Positions 27,020-35,711 are shown, counted from the stretch's first letter. The stretch: DNA of 64,000 nucleotides from Pseudolabrys sp. (GCA_030655215.1 JAURVZ010000074.1:1-64000); one strand, 5' to 3'. A program made the numbers and translations. The notes: a model not told the origin generated them from the sequence alone.

Positions 27020-27994
27020 CTACTCGAACTTCAGGTTGGCCGCCTGCACGACGTCCGAATAACTCTTGATGTCGGCATCGATGTACTTCTTGAACTCGTC
27101 GCCGGTCGGCCCGCCCGGCTTGACCGCCATCTTGGCGAGCGAGTCACGCACGCCGGCATCGGCCAGTGCTTTGCTGATCTCGGCTGTCAGCTTGGCGACG
27201 ATCGCGGGCGGCGTCCCTTCCGTGACGAAGAAGCCGCTCCACAATTGTGAATTGACGTCCGGATAGCCCGCCTCCTTCATGCTCGGCACATCCGGCAGTT
27301 CCGCCGAACGCTCGGACCCGGTCACCGCCAAAGCGCGCAGTTTGCCACCGGTCACCAGCGGGATCGTCGGCGGGCCATCGACAATCGTGAACAAGGTCTG
27401 GCCGCCGACCACGCCGAGATTGGACTCGTTGCTGCTCTTGTACGGGATGGCCTGGCCCGGCATGCCTGTCTTGAGCTTCAGCAACTCACTGGCGATGGTG
27501 AAGGATGGCGACGACGTCGCGTAATTCGACTTGTCCGGGTTGGCCTTGGCCCATTCCACCAGTTCTTTGACCGTCTTGACCGGGTGATCAGCCGGGACCA
27601 CCAGGATCAGCGGGAACGAGGCGATCATGTTGAGCGGGATGAAGGTCTTGGTCGGGTGATAGCTCAAATTCGGCAAGGTCGCGGCGGCGATCGACATCTG
27701 GCCGGTGGCGGCAAGCAGAACGGTGTAACCATCGGTCGGCTGCTTGGCGACAAATTCGGATGACAGCCGCCCGCCGGCACCGGGCTTGTTTTCGATCACC
27801 GAATTCCAGCCGGTGTTCTGCTGGAATTTCTGCACCACAAGACGGGCGAACAGATCATTGCCGCCGCCGGCGGCAAAACCGACGATGAAACGAATGACCT
27901 GTTTTGGGTAATCGCTTTGCGCTTTGGCACCGCTTGTGCCGAACAGCAATGCAGCGCTCAGCGCACAGACAACGATTTTCACCGTCGATCGCAT
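27020..27994 (-). CDS. Tripartite tricarboxylate transporter receptor (Bug/TctC family)
   Basis: This is a 324-residue periplasmic binding protein with a Sec signal peptide (MRSTVKIVVCALSAALLFG) cleaved near GAKAQ, residue 26. Family motifs: FIVGFAAGGGNDLFARLV, IENKPGAGGRLSSEF, and LWSGFFVTEGTPP. GGGAGG lies before ATG 27994; the longer frame reaching 28108 is untranslated leader. It follows pobA by about 150 bases on the same strand, so a 4-hydroxybenzoate-like aromatic acid is a candidate ligand. No permease genes are nearby. Confidence 0.9.
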   Translation of the reverse strand: MRSTVKIVVCALSAALLFGTSGAKAQSDYPKQVIRFIVGFAAGGGNDLFARLVVQKFQQNTGWNSVIENKPGAGGRLSSEFVAKQPTDGYTVLLAATGQMSIAAATLPNLSYHPTKTFIPLNMIASFPLILVVPADHPVKTVKELVEWAKANPDKSNYATSSPSFTIASELLKLKTGMPGQAIPYKSSNESNLGVVGGQTLFTIVDGPPTIPLVTGGKLRALAVTGSERSAELPDVPSMKEAGYPDVNSQLWSGFFVTEGTPPAIVAKLTAEISKALADAGVRDSLAKMAVKPGGPTGDEFKKYIDADIKSYSDVVQAANLKFE

Positions 27995-28143
27995 GGTGGC
28001 ATCCTCCCTTAAGCCGCCGTTCTTTGCCGGCGTTTCGGGAATCGTACACTGCCCCCGCAGAATCCGGAAAGCCAAAATGTCAGTGAAGACGCGGAAGCGC
28101 CTGCCCACCGGAGACGATGGGCGGCAGCCGCATTTTCACCCCG

Positions 28144-29310
28144 TCAATCTATCGGCAGGCCGGTATATTGCTCGGCCAGTGACTTCATCGCCGCTTCCGA
28201 ACTGACGATGTAGCGCAGGTCGGACAACTGGCGGCGATGGTCGAACGGCGTTTCATCCGGGAAGCGGTGCATGATTTGCGTCATCCACCAGGAGAAGCGC
28301 TGCGCATTCCAGACGCGCCGCAGACAAGCCTTGGAATTGTTCTCCAGCAGTTCGTTGTTCTGCTTCTTGTAGAAGCCCTCAATCGCGCGTGACAGCTTCA
28401 CCACGTCGGCGAAAGCGAGGTTCATGCCCTTGGCGCCGGTCGGCGGCACGATATGCGCGCTGTCACCGGCGAGAAACAGCCGGCCATATTGCATCGGCTC
28501 GACGACGAAGGAGCGCATGGCGGTGACGCTCTTTTGCAGGATCTTGCCTTCCTGCAGTTTGCGCCCGCCGCCGAGACGGCGATGCAAATGCTCCCAGATT
28601 TTGGCGTCAGGCCAGTTGGCGACGTCTTCATCGTGATCGCATTGCAGATAGAGCCGCGACACAGTCGGCGAGCGCATTGTGTAGAGCGCGAAGCCTTCAT
28701 CGGTGTACGAGTAAATCAGGTCGTGATCCGGCGGCGGTGAATCCGACAGAATGCCAAGCCAGCCGAACGGATAGTCGCGCTCATAGACGGTCAGGATATC
28801 GGCCGGGAAGCTCGGCCGGCTGATGCCGTGATAGCCGTCGCAGCCGGCAATGAAATCGCATTCGATTTCTTTCGGCTGCCCGTCATGGGTGAAACGGATT
28901 TTCGGTTTGTCGGTCTTGAGATCGTCGACGCTGACATCGCTGACTTCGAACAGCAATTCGCCGCCATCGGCGAGCCGGCGCTCGACCAAATCCTTGACGA
29001 CTTCCTGCTGGCCGTAAATCGTGATGCGCTTGTTCAACAGCGCCTTGAAATCGAGATGATGGATCTCGCCATTGATGGCGATGTTGGTGCCCCAGTGCAC
29101 CATGCCTTCGCGCTTCATGCGCTCGCCGACTCCGATATCGGTCAGCATGTCGGCGGCCCAGTGCTCGATCAGCCCGGCGCGGATGCGGTTCTCGATATAA
29201 TCACGGGTGCGGTTCTCGATGATGATCGAGGAGATTCCTTGCAGATGCAGCATCCGCGCCAGCGCGAGGCCCGCAGGTCCTGCCCCGATGATTCCGACCT
29301 GTGTCCGCAT
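28144..29310 (-). CDS. pobA: 4-hydroxybenzoate 3-monooxygenase
   Basis: This 388-residue FAD enzyme hydroxylates 4-hydroxybenzoate to protocatechuate using NAD(P)H and oxygen. The FAD fingerprint GIIGAGPAGLALARML is at residues 6-21. The second motif is ECDFIAGCDGYHG and the third is LAGDSAHIVPPTGAKGMN. The substrate region GFALYTMRSPTVSRLYLQ matches the PobA pattern around the substrate-binding serine and arginines. GGAG lies 8 bases before ATG 29310. No protocatechuate ring-cleavage genes are in the window; no PobR-like gene is immediately adjacent, though an AraC-type gene lies 9 kb away. Confidence 0.94.
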   Translation of the reverse strand: MRTQVGIIGAGPAGLALARMLHLQGISSIIIENRTRDYIENRIRAGLIEHWAADMLTDIGVGERMKREGMVHWGTNIAINGEIHHLDFKALLNKRITIYGQQEVVKDLVERRLADGGELLFEVSDVSVDDLKTDKPKIRFTHDGQPKEIECDFIAGCDGYHGISRPSFPADILTVYERDYPFGWLGILSDSPPPDHDLIYSYTDEGFALYTMRSPTVSRLYLQCDHDEDVANWPDAKIWEHLHRRLGGGRKLQEGKILQKSVTAMRSFVVEPMQYGRLFLAGDSAHIVPPTGAKGMNLAFADVVKLSRAIEGFYKKQNNELLENNSKACLRRVWNAQRFSWWMTQIMHRFPDETPFDHRRQLSDLRYIVSSEAAMKSLAEQYTGLPID

Positions 29311-29373
29311 CTCTATAACTCCGAATATCGCCGCCCGGCGTCCGTATAGTCGCCCGGTCAGGCTTGTACAATT

Positions 29374-29862
29374 TCAGAAAGGCCAGCCATAGCGCGACAC
29401 CTGCGCCATGTAGTCCAGGTAAGGCTGGCCGAATTTGGCGGCGAGATAGCGCTCCTCGCGCTTGACGACGCCGTAATGCATCAGCGGCATCAAGAGGAAC
29501 GTCAGCGCCAGCATCCAGTCCGAGGCCAGCGCAACCGACAATCCGGCCAGGATCAATGCGCCGCCGACATACATCGGGTTGCGCATCCAGGCGAAGACGC
29601 CGGTGGTGACGATTGCGGTTGTCGGCTTCCACGGCTCGACGCGTGTGCCGGCGGCGCGGAACGCCTTGATCGCCGCATAACCCATGGCTGCGCCGGCACC
29701 GATCAGGATGATCGGGAACATGATGCGCTCGGTCAAAGACAACATCAGCGACAGCAAATAGGCCGGCGCCAGCCAGTCGAGCAGCGGCCCCAGCACGATG
29801 ACGCCGAGCGCCAGAAGCGGCGGCGGTGCAATCACCCCGGCATTATCGTCTTGATGGGTCAT
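29374..29862 (-). CDS. Isoprenylcysteine/phospholipid methyltransferase-like membrane protein
   Basis: This 162-residue membrane protein resembles the ICMT/PEMT superfamily (methyltransferase in membrane). Four hydrophobic segments are followed by the family signature VFAWMRNPMYVGGALILAGLS split around the third and fourth helices, and by the conserved late KREERYLAAKFG with paired glutamates. The substrate is unknown in bacteria of this type. It lies 63 bases upstream of pobA in the same direction. Confidence 0.8.
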   Translation of the reverse strand: MTHQDDNAGVIAPPPLLALGVIVLGPLLDWLAPAYLLSLMLSLTERIMFPIILIGAGAAMGYAAIKAFRAAGTRVEPWKPTTAIVTTGVFAWMRNPMYVGGALILAGLSVALASDWMLALTFLLMPLMHYGVVKREERYLAAKFGQPYLDYMAQVSRYGWPF

Positions 29863-30064
29863 TTCGGGAATCGCACTCCGTCGTGCAGCGTATTTTCACG
29901 ATCATACAACAGACGCAAGGATGGCAACCAGAGCGCGGCTTTTTCGCACGCGTGACGAATTTTCCGCTTCCCTTGGGGCGGCGTCCTGTCCACCATTGGC
30001 CTGTCGAGGCAACGCCGCTAGAGGATGAGCGATGCACGACTAAGGAAACGACAAGGAGCACCGC

Positions 30065-31045
30065 ATGAGCCTGATCCATCGCCGCCGGTTTGTCACTCTG
30101 GCCGGCGCCGCGCTTGCCGCCCCGGCGCTGTCGCGTCTTGCCCTCGCCGACACCTGGCCGAAGGACAAGGCGATCCGCGCAGTCATTCCCTTTTCCGCGG
30201 GCAGCACCGTCGACATTATCGGCCGCGTCGTGCTCGATCCGCTGTCCCGGCAGTTGGGACAGTCCATCGTCGTTGAAAACCGCGGCGGCGCCGGCGGCAG
30301 CATCGGCTCCGCGGCCGTCGCCAAGGGCGATGCCGACGGTTACACGCTGCTGGTCAATGCCGCCGCGCATTCGGCTGCGCCCGCTGCCTACCCGCAGATC
30401 ACCTACGATCCGGCGAAGGACTTCGCCGCGGTCGCCATGTTCGGCGTTGTGCCGAATGTGCTGCTGGTCGCACCATCGAAGGGCATCAACACCGCCAAGG
30501 AATTGGCCGAGCGCGCCAAGAATGGCGAGATGACCTATTCGTCCGCCGGCGTCGGCAGCGCCACGCACTGGGCGGCCGAACGCTTCCGTCTGTCGGCGGG
30601 ATTCAAAGCAACGCATGTGCCGTTCCGCGGCGGCCCGGAAGCGCTGACCGAAGTGATGACCGGCCGCATCGATTTCTGCTGCATCGGCATCTCATCGGCG
30701 ATCGCCTTCATCACCGATGGCAAGCTGGTGCCGCTCGGCGTCAGCACGACGCGGCGCTCGGCGGCGCTGCCGAAAGTGCCGACCACGATCGAAGCCGGTT
30801 TCCCGGACTCGGATTACATCTTCTGGAACGGATTGCTGGCACCGGCGAAGACGCCGCGCGCGATCATCAACCAGTTGCACGCCGAGGTGCAGAAGGTTCT
30901 CGCGTTGCCGGATGTGCAGTCGAAGATGGCGCCGCAAGGCATCGAACCGATGCCGCTCTCGCCGGAAGAGTTCGACGCGATGATCGCCAAGGAGATCGTG
31001 CAGAACGTCAAACTCGCGCAGGCGGCGGGGCTGAAGTTTAATTAG
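30065..31045 (+). CDS. Tripartite tricarboxylate transporter receptor (Bug/TctC family), Tat-type leader
   Basis: This is a 326-residue binding protein of the Bug family with family motifs PFSAGSTVDIIGRVV, VENRGGAGGSIGS and FWNGLLAPAKTP. The leader HRRRFVTLAGAALAAPA has an RRRF-x-x-L pattern fitting the twin-arginine export motif, unlike the two other Bug proteins in this window, which have Sec-type leaders. GGAG lies 6 bases before ATG 30065. It has no adjacent permease or enzyme gene and is followed by a palindromic repeat. Confidence 0.9.
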   Translation: MSLIHRRRFVTLAGAALAAPALSRLALADTWPKDKAIRAVIPFSAGSTVDIIGRVVLDPLSRQLGQSIVVENRGGAGGSIGSAAVAKGDADGYTLLVNAAAHSAAPAAYPQITYDPAKDFAAVAMFGVVPNVLLVAPSKGINTAKELAERAKNGEMTYSSAGVGSATHWAAERFRLSAGFKATHVPFRGGPEALTEVMTGRIDFCCIGISSAIAFITDGKLVPLGVSTTRRSAALPKVPTTIEAGFPDSDYIFWNGLLAPAKTPRAIINQLHAEVQKVLALPDVQSKMAPQGIEPMPLSPEEFDAMIAKEIVQNVKLAQAAGLKFN

Positions 31046-31050
31046 GGTCC

Positions 31051-31139
31051 CGTCATGCCCGGCCTTGTGCCGGGCATCCACGTCTTAGATTGCTGAACGG
31101 CTGAAGACGTGGATGGCCGGGACAAGCCCGGCCATGACG
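31051..31139. repeat. Dispersed 89-bp inverted repeat
   Basis: Two 36-base arms (31051-31086 and 31104-31139) are complementary except for four positions, around a 17-base centre. Each arm also contains its own hairpin (GCCCGGC-CTTGT-GCCGGGC on the left). Arm-to-arm differences fall at paired positions inside those local hairpins. It starts 6 bases after the Bug gene stop. This looks like one member of a dispersed intergenic family, from memory common in Bradyrhizobium relatives. Confidence 0.8.
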
Positions 31140-31157
31140 GCATGCGCTAATGCCGAG

Positions 31158-31862
31158 CTACTCCCCCGCCAGCCACTCCTTCAGCGCCTTGTTGACCGCA
31201 TCCGGCTTTTCGATCGTCGACAAATGTCCGCATTGCGGCACGACGACGAGCGTCGAGCCGAGAATATCCGCGGCGATTTCTTTCGCCAGTTCCGGCGGCG
31301 TCACCGCGTCAGAGTCACCGACCAGCACCAAAGTCGGGCAACCAATCTCGTTCAGCAGCGGCCGTGAATCCGGACGTGCCTTGATCGCCTTGGCCTGACG
31401 TACGAAAGCCTCAGCGCCGGTCGCTTCCGCCATGGTGCGGATGATGCCTTTCAAGGTTTCGTTGTTGGCGTGATCAGGATGCAGGAACTTTGGTGTCAGC
31501 GTGTCGACGATCTCACTGAGCTTGCCCGCTTGCGCCATGGCGATGAACTTGTCGCGGCCGGCCTTCTGCTCGTCGGTGTCCGGACGCGCCGATGTGTCGA
31601 GCAGCGCCAGCTTGGCGATGCGCTCAGGGGCCTGCCGCATCATGGCGAAGGCGATGTAGCCACCCATTGACAGGCCGGCGAGCGCGAAGCGCTCCGGCGC
31701 GGTCTCGAGAATGCGCGCGGCAATCGCTTCCATCGTGTCGTCCTGGGTGTGGTCGGCCACCGTCACCGGGCCCAAAGGCGCCAAAGCCGCCACTTGGGCA
31801 GCAAACAAACGCGGGCTGCAGAGCAGCCCCGGGACCAGAACCAGCGGCAAATTGGACGCCAT
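31158..31862 (-). CDS. Alpha/beta-fold hydrolase
   Basis: This 234-residue hydrolase has the nucleophile elbow GLSMGG (Ser near residue 85), the oxyanion region LVPGLLCSP near residue 10, an acid in VGDSDAVTPP and the catalytic His in CGHLSTIE. The layout resembles small esterases and 3-oxoadipate enol-lactonase-like proteins, but the substrate cannot be assigned. AGGGG lies 6 bases before ATG 31862. It is divergent from the rhlE-type helicase gene. Confidence 0.88.
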   Translation of the reverse strand: MASNLPLVLVPGLLCSPRLFAAQVAALAPLGPVTVADHTQDDTMEAIAARILETAPERFALAGLSMGGYIAFAMMRQAPERIAKLALLDTSARPDTDEQKAGRDKFIAMAQAGKLSEIVDTLTPKFLHPDHANNETLKGIIRTMAEATGAEAFVRQAKAIKARPDSRPLLNEIGCPTLVLVGDSDAVTPPELAKEIAADILGSTLVVVPQCGHLSTIEKPDAVNKALKEWLAGE

Positions 31863-32061
31863 GAAGAACCCCTATTATGCGAAAAGATTAAGCTTTAACG
31901 CGTTTATTGCATGCTCAGCATTGACTTTGGCCCTTTCGAGCCTATGTTCCTGCCAACCGGTGCGAACCCTTAGATTCGACCGCTCTCCCGCGCATTGAAG
32001 CCGGTTTTGGCAACTGTTTGATTGTCCGGCGCGGACCCCAACGGTCCTTGCTCGAGGTTTT

Positions 32062-33585
32062 ATGTCCTTTTCCCATCTTGGTCTTTCCGACAAAGTTCTC
32101 GGCGCAATTGATGCTGCCGGCTACAAGACGCCTACACCCATTCAGGAACAAGCGATACCGCACGTCTTGGCGCGGCGCGATGTTCTCGGCATTGCGCAAA
32201 CCGGAACCGGCAAGACGGCCGCCTTCGTTCTGCCGATGCTCACCATGCTCGAAAAAGGCCGGGCCCGCGCCCGCATGCCGCGCACGCTCATTCTAGAGCC
32301 GACGCGCGAACTGGCTGCCCAAGTCGAAGAGCAGTTCGACAAATACGGCAAGAACCACAAGCTCAATGTTGCTTTGATCATCGGCGGCGTGTCGTTCGGC
32401 GATCAGGACACCAAGCTGGTGCGCGGCGTCGACGTGTTGATCGCCACGCCGGGCCGCCTGCTCGATCACTCCGAGCGCGGCCGTTTGCTTTTGTCCGGTG
32501 TTGAATTGCTAATCATCGACGAAGCCGACCGCATGCTCGACATGGGCTTCATTCCCGACATTGAACGCATCGGCAAACTGGTGCCGTTCACGCGCCAGAC
32601 CTTGTTCTTCACCGCGACCATGCCGCCGGAAATCCAGCGCATTGCCGATAACTTCCTGCACAATCCGGTGCGTGTTGAAGTGTCGAAGCCGGCCACCGCC
32701 GCCGCCACCATCACGCAGGGCCAGGTTTCTGTTGGCCGCGAAGGCCATGAAAAGCGCGACACATTGCGCCGTCTCATTCGCAACGCCGACAATTTCAAGA
32801 ACGCCATCATCTTCTGCAACCGCAAGCGCGAAGTCGCCCTGTTGCATAAATCGCTGGTCAGCCACGGCTTCAACGCCGTTGCGCTGCATGGCGATCTCGA
32901 TCAGTCGGCGCGCACCGCCGCACTGGAAGCGTTCCGCAGCGGCAATGCCAAGCTGTTGATTGCCTCCGACGTCGCCGCGCGCGGCCTCGATATCCCGGCT
33001 GTGAGCCACGTGTTTAACTTCGACGTGCCGCACCACCCGGACGATTATGTGCACCGCATTGGCCGTACCGGCCGCGCCGGTCTGACGGGCACCGCCATCT
33101 CGCTGGTTGCGCCGATCGACGCGAAGTCGGTGCAGGCGATCGAAAAACTGATGAACATGACAATTCCGTTCATGGGCGAGCCGCCCAAGGCGGAGTCGAC
33201 GGCGGAAACGCCGGAGGCCGCCGCCGGCGAGCCCCGCGCCAACCGCCGCCCCGCTGGCGAGCGCAGCTCGGAACGCGAAGGTGGCCGCACGCGCGGTGGC
33301 CGCAACCGTGGCGGCCGCGGCGAACGTGGCCCGCGCAACGATCAATCGCAGCCCGTTGCTGCACAGGCCCCGGCCGAACAGTCGCCCGTGCAACCGCGTG
33401 CCGAACAATCACAGCCGGCGCGCGAACAACCGCGTCACCCGCGACAAGAGCAGCCGCGCCGTCAGCCGGACAAAGCACCCGTGCGGGCGAGTCAGCCACA
33501 ACCGAAGCGCGAGCCACAGGCCGAAGAGTCGGATGGCAGCCATTTGCCGGCCTTCCTGCTGCGTCCAGTGACGATAAAGGCCTGA
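32062..33585 (+). CDS. rhlE: DEAD-box RNA helicase (RhlE type)
   Basis: This 507-residue ATP-dependent RNA helicase is of the RhlE group, acting in ribosome assembly or mRNA turnover. Motifs in order: Q motif (TPTPIQEQAIP), motif I AQTGTGKT at residues 45-52, PTRELAAQ, TPGRLLD, DEAD in IIDEADRMLDMGF, SAT variant FTATMPP, ARGLDIP and HRIGRTGRAG. From about residue 375 the tail is low-complexity, with Arg/Gly (GGRNRGGRGERG) and then Gln/Pro/Arg stretches typical of RNA-contacting tails. GAGG precedes ATG 32062. Several rhlE paralogues are common, so the symbol is approximate. Confidence 0.93.
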   Translation: MSFSHLGLSDKVLGAIDAAGYKTPTPIQEQAIPHVLARRDVLGIAQTGTGKTAAFVLPMLTMLEKGRARARMPRTLILEPTRELAAQVEEQFDKYGKNHKLNVALIIGGVSFGDQDTKLVRGVDVLIATPGRLLDHSERGRLLLSGVELLIIDEADRMLDMGFIPDIERIGKLVPFTRQTLFFTATMPPEIQRIADNFLHNPVRVEVSKPATAAATITQGQVSVGREGHEKRDTLRRLIRNADNFKNAIIFCNRKREVALLHKSLVSHGFNAVALHGDLDQSARTAALEAFRSGNAKLLIASDVAARGLDIPAVSHVFNFDVPHHPDDYVHRIGRTGRAGLTGTAISLVAPIDAKSVQAIEKLMNMTIPFMGEPPKAESTAETPEAAAGEPRANRRPAGERSSEREGGRTRGGRNRGGRGERGPRNDQSQPVAAQAPAEQSPVQPRAEQSQPAREQPRHPRQEQPRRQPDKAPVRASQPQPKREPQAEESDGSHLPAFLLRPVTIKA

Positions 33586-33764
33586 TAAAGGGCATTTTCC
33601 GGAGCTAGGGCCGCGCGCCTCGGTACAACTTTCTCCGACAATCGGTTCCGAATTTACCGCTGATTCACATCCCTCCAATACCGTCCATGGTGGGGGACGG
33701 TTGCGCGGTCGTGTCTACGGCTGCGCGAAGACCTACAGGCAGAAGCGCCTCCAGGGGGTTTTCG

Positions 33765-34832
33765 ATGAGTGGCCAGGCCGATGAACATGAACGCACGCTG
33801 GCGTTCTGCGAAATCGCGCTCGGCCAAATTCGCGCGCTGCGCCAGCCGGCAATCCCGCGCAATTATGAGATCTGGTACGCCTATGCGACCGGCTATCACC
33901 CGTCGCTCAATCAGAAGATCAACGAGACGCTCAGCGCCGCCGGCACTCTGTCCGATTCCGACCTCGATGACATTTATTCGACCTATCTCTCGCCGACGCG
34001 CCTGACCGACCGCATCGACAAGGTCGGCACGCAGGTGATGGGCGAGATCGAGCAGGTCATGGCGATGATCGACGCCGCCGCCGGCTCCGCCTCGAACTAC
34101 ACCGAAAGCCTCGCCGACATGACCGAGAAGCTGGGTGACCCCGGCGACCGCGAAGGCCTGCGCTCCATCGTCGAAAGCCTGGTGCAGACCGCCAAGGAGA
34201 TGGAAGTCTCCAACCAGAAGCTTGAAGAGCGCCTCAATGCCTCCAAGCAGGAAATCAACGAGCTGCAGGAGAACCTCGAAGTCGTCCGCACCGAGAGCCT
34301 GACCGACCCCCTCACCCAGCTCGCCAACCGCAAGTTCTTCGACACGACGCTCGAAGAAGCCATGCGCGATGCGTTCGAAAAGAACGAGCCGCTGTCGCTG
34401 ATGATGACCGACATCGACCACTTCAAGAACTTCAATGACAGCTTCGGCCATCTCACCGGCGACCAGGTGCTGCGCCTTGTGGCCATGTCGGTGAAGCAGA
34501 ACGTCAAGGGTCAGGACACCGCGGCACGCTACGGCGGTGAGGAATTCGCCGTCATCCTGCCGAACACGGTGCTGCGCTCGGCCATCACGGTTGCCGACCA
34601 CATCCGCCGCGCGGTGATGACCAAGGAACTGATGAAGCGCTCGACCGGCGAGCATCTCGGCCGCATCACCATCTCGATCGGCGTTGCCACGCTGCATCCG
34701 GGAGATACGGCGCAGATGTTGATCGAGCGCGCCGACACCTGCCTCTATGCCGCCAAGCGGCATGGCCGTAATCGCGTGCTGTGCGAGACCGATCCGGAAG
34801 TCTCAGCGCAGCCGGCGATGCAGGTGGCTTAG
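33765..34832 (+). CDS. Diguanylate cyclase (GGDEF) with N-terminal coiled coil
   Basis: This is a 355-residue cyclic-di-GMP synthase. The active-site motif GGEEF is at residues 257-261, with the metal-binding MTDIDHFKNFND upstream, so catalysis should be intact. The inhibitory I-site position reads Lys248-Gly-Gln-Asp251, with Lys in place of the usual Arg. The N-terminal 170 residues are helical with no recognised sensor, passing into a coiled coil (EVSNQKLEERLNASKQEINE). No membrane segment is seen. GGGGG precedes ATG 33765. Its stop overlaps the convergent TfoX-like stop. Confidence 0.92.
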   Translation: MSGQADEHERTLAFCEIALGQIRALRQPAIPRNYEIWYAYATGYHPSLNQKINETLSAAGTLSDSDLDDIYSTYLSPTRLTDRIDKVGTQVMGEIEQVMAMIDAAAGSASNYTESLADMTEKLGDPGDREGLRSIVESLVQTAKEMEVSNQKLEERLNASKQEINELQENLEVVRTESLTDPLTQLANRKFFDTTLEEAMRDAFEKNEPLSLMMTDIDHFKNFNDSFGHLTGDQVLRLVAMSVKQNVKGQDTAARYGGEEFAVILPNTVLRSAITVADHIRRAVMTKELMKRSTGEHLGRITISIGVATLHPGDTAQMLIERADTCLYAAKRHGRNRVLCETDPEVSAQPAMQVA

Positions 34833-35215
34833 GCCTTTTTCTTCCGCACCTTCTTGACCGTCTTCTTGCGCGCCGGCTTCTTGGCGACCTTCTTCTTCGC
34901 AGCCTTCGTGCGCGCCACGCCAACCGCGGCGCGTGCCCATTGCGCCAGCTCGCTCGGATCGTCGTAGAACCGCTCCGGCAGCCGCCAATATGACGTTACC
35001 ATGCGCTGGCCGTTCTTCTTGGTGAAGGTCAGTGGCTTCGACGCCTCTGCCTCGAAGGCGGCACGCGTCGCATCATCGGTTTTGAGATAGATCAGGTCAC
35101 CAGAAACAATGGCGAAGATCACGCCGTTGGCGTAGATGCCCTGCCCGCTGAACATGCGCTTGATCTGGACAGTGCCGAACTCGCCGAACAGCTCATGGAT
35201 GAACTCGGCATCCAT
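34829..35215 (-). CDS. TfoX N-terminal domain protein with lysine-rich tail
   Basis: This is a 128-residue protein. Residues 1-95 match the TfoX/Sxy N-terminal domain (IKRMFSGQGIYANGVIFAIVSGD, then YLKTDD and YWRLPERFYDD). The last 28 residues are almost all Lys, Ala, Arg and Val (KKKVAKKPARKKTVKKV), resembling nucleic-acid-binding tails. TfoX promotes competence in Haemophilus/Vibrio, but stand-alone N-terminal domains in alphaproteobacteria have no known role. It starts 11 bases after the sufA stop and may be co-transcribed with the suf operon. Confidence 0.83.
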   Translation of the reverse strand: MDAEFIHELFGEFGTVQIKRMFSGQGIYANGVIFAIVSGDLIYLKTDDATRAAFEAEASKPLTFTKKNGQRMVTSYWRLPERFYDDPSELAQWARAAVGVARTKAAKKKVAKKPARKKTVKKVRKKKA

Positions 35216-35226
35216 GGCAGGCGCAC

Positions 35227-35616
35227 TCAGTGCGCTTCGGTGACGTCGTCCTTGAACGGCGTCAATTGAACGCTCTCGCCGCAGCCGCAGGCCGAGGTCT
35301 GGTTCGGATTGTTGAACACGAACTGCGCCGACAGCTTCTCGGTCTTGTAGTCCATCTCGGTGCCGAGCAGGAACAGCACGGCTTTCGGATCGACCAGGAT
35401 CTTGACGCCCTTGTCCTCGACGACTTCGTCGGAGGCCTTCACGGCGTCGGCATATTCCATCGTGTATTCCATGCCGGCGCAGCCGCCATTCTTGACGCCG
35501 ACGCGAACACCGGCGACCGGCTTGTCAGCCCGCGCCATGACATCTTTGATGCGCAAGGCCGCGGCGTCAGTGAGCCGCATCACCTGGGGTCGTGGTCGTG
35601 CCTGAGCAGTCGCCAT
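35227..35616 (-). CDS. sufA: Fe-S cluster A-type carrier protein (SufA/IscA family)
   Basis: This is a 129-residue A-type carrier that takes Fe-S clusters from the SufBCD scaffold to target enzymes. The three cluster-binding cysteines are present: one in GGCAGMEY (about residue 47) and two in the terminal ACGCGES. A strong GGAGGA lies 7 bases before ATG 35616. It is the last suf gene, 95 bases after sufT; that gap contains the inverted repeat TTTCAAA-N9-TTTGAAA (35639-35661), so an independent promoter or mRNA processing is possible. Confidence 0.94.
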   Translation of the reverse strand: MATAQARPRPQVMRLTDAAALRIKDVMARADKPVAGVRVGVKNGGCAGMEYTMEYADAVKASDEVVEDKGVKILVDPKAVLFLLGTEMDYKTEKLSAQFVFNNPNQTSACGCGESVQLTPFKDDVTEAH

Positions 35617-35711
35617 GATCTCTTCCTCCGGACGGCAGTTTCAAATCGTAACAGTTTGAAATTACCGAACTATTCTCCCGATAATGTGGGGAGCTTCGCA
35701 TAGAAAAGCAA

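Noticed and set aside
28033-28044. TTTCGGGAATCG shared by 28033-28044 and 29862-29873 as a regulatory site
   Set aside because: A single 12-base match; the second copy overlaps a start codon and the flanks differ, so chance is the simpler explanation.
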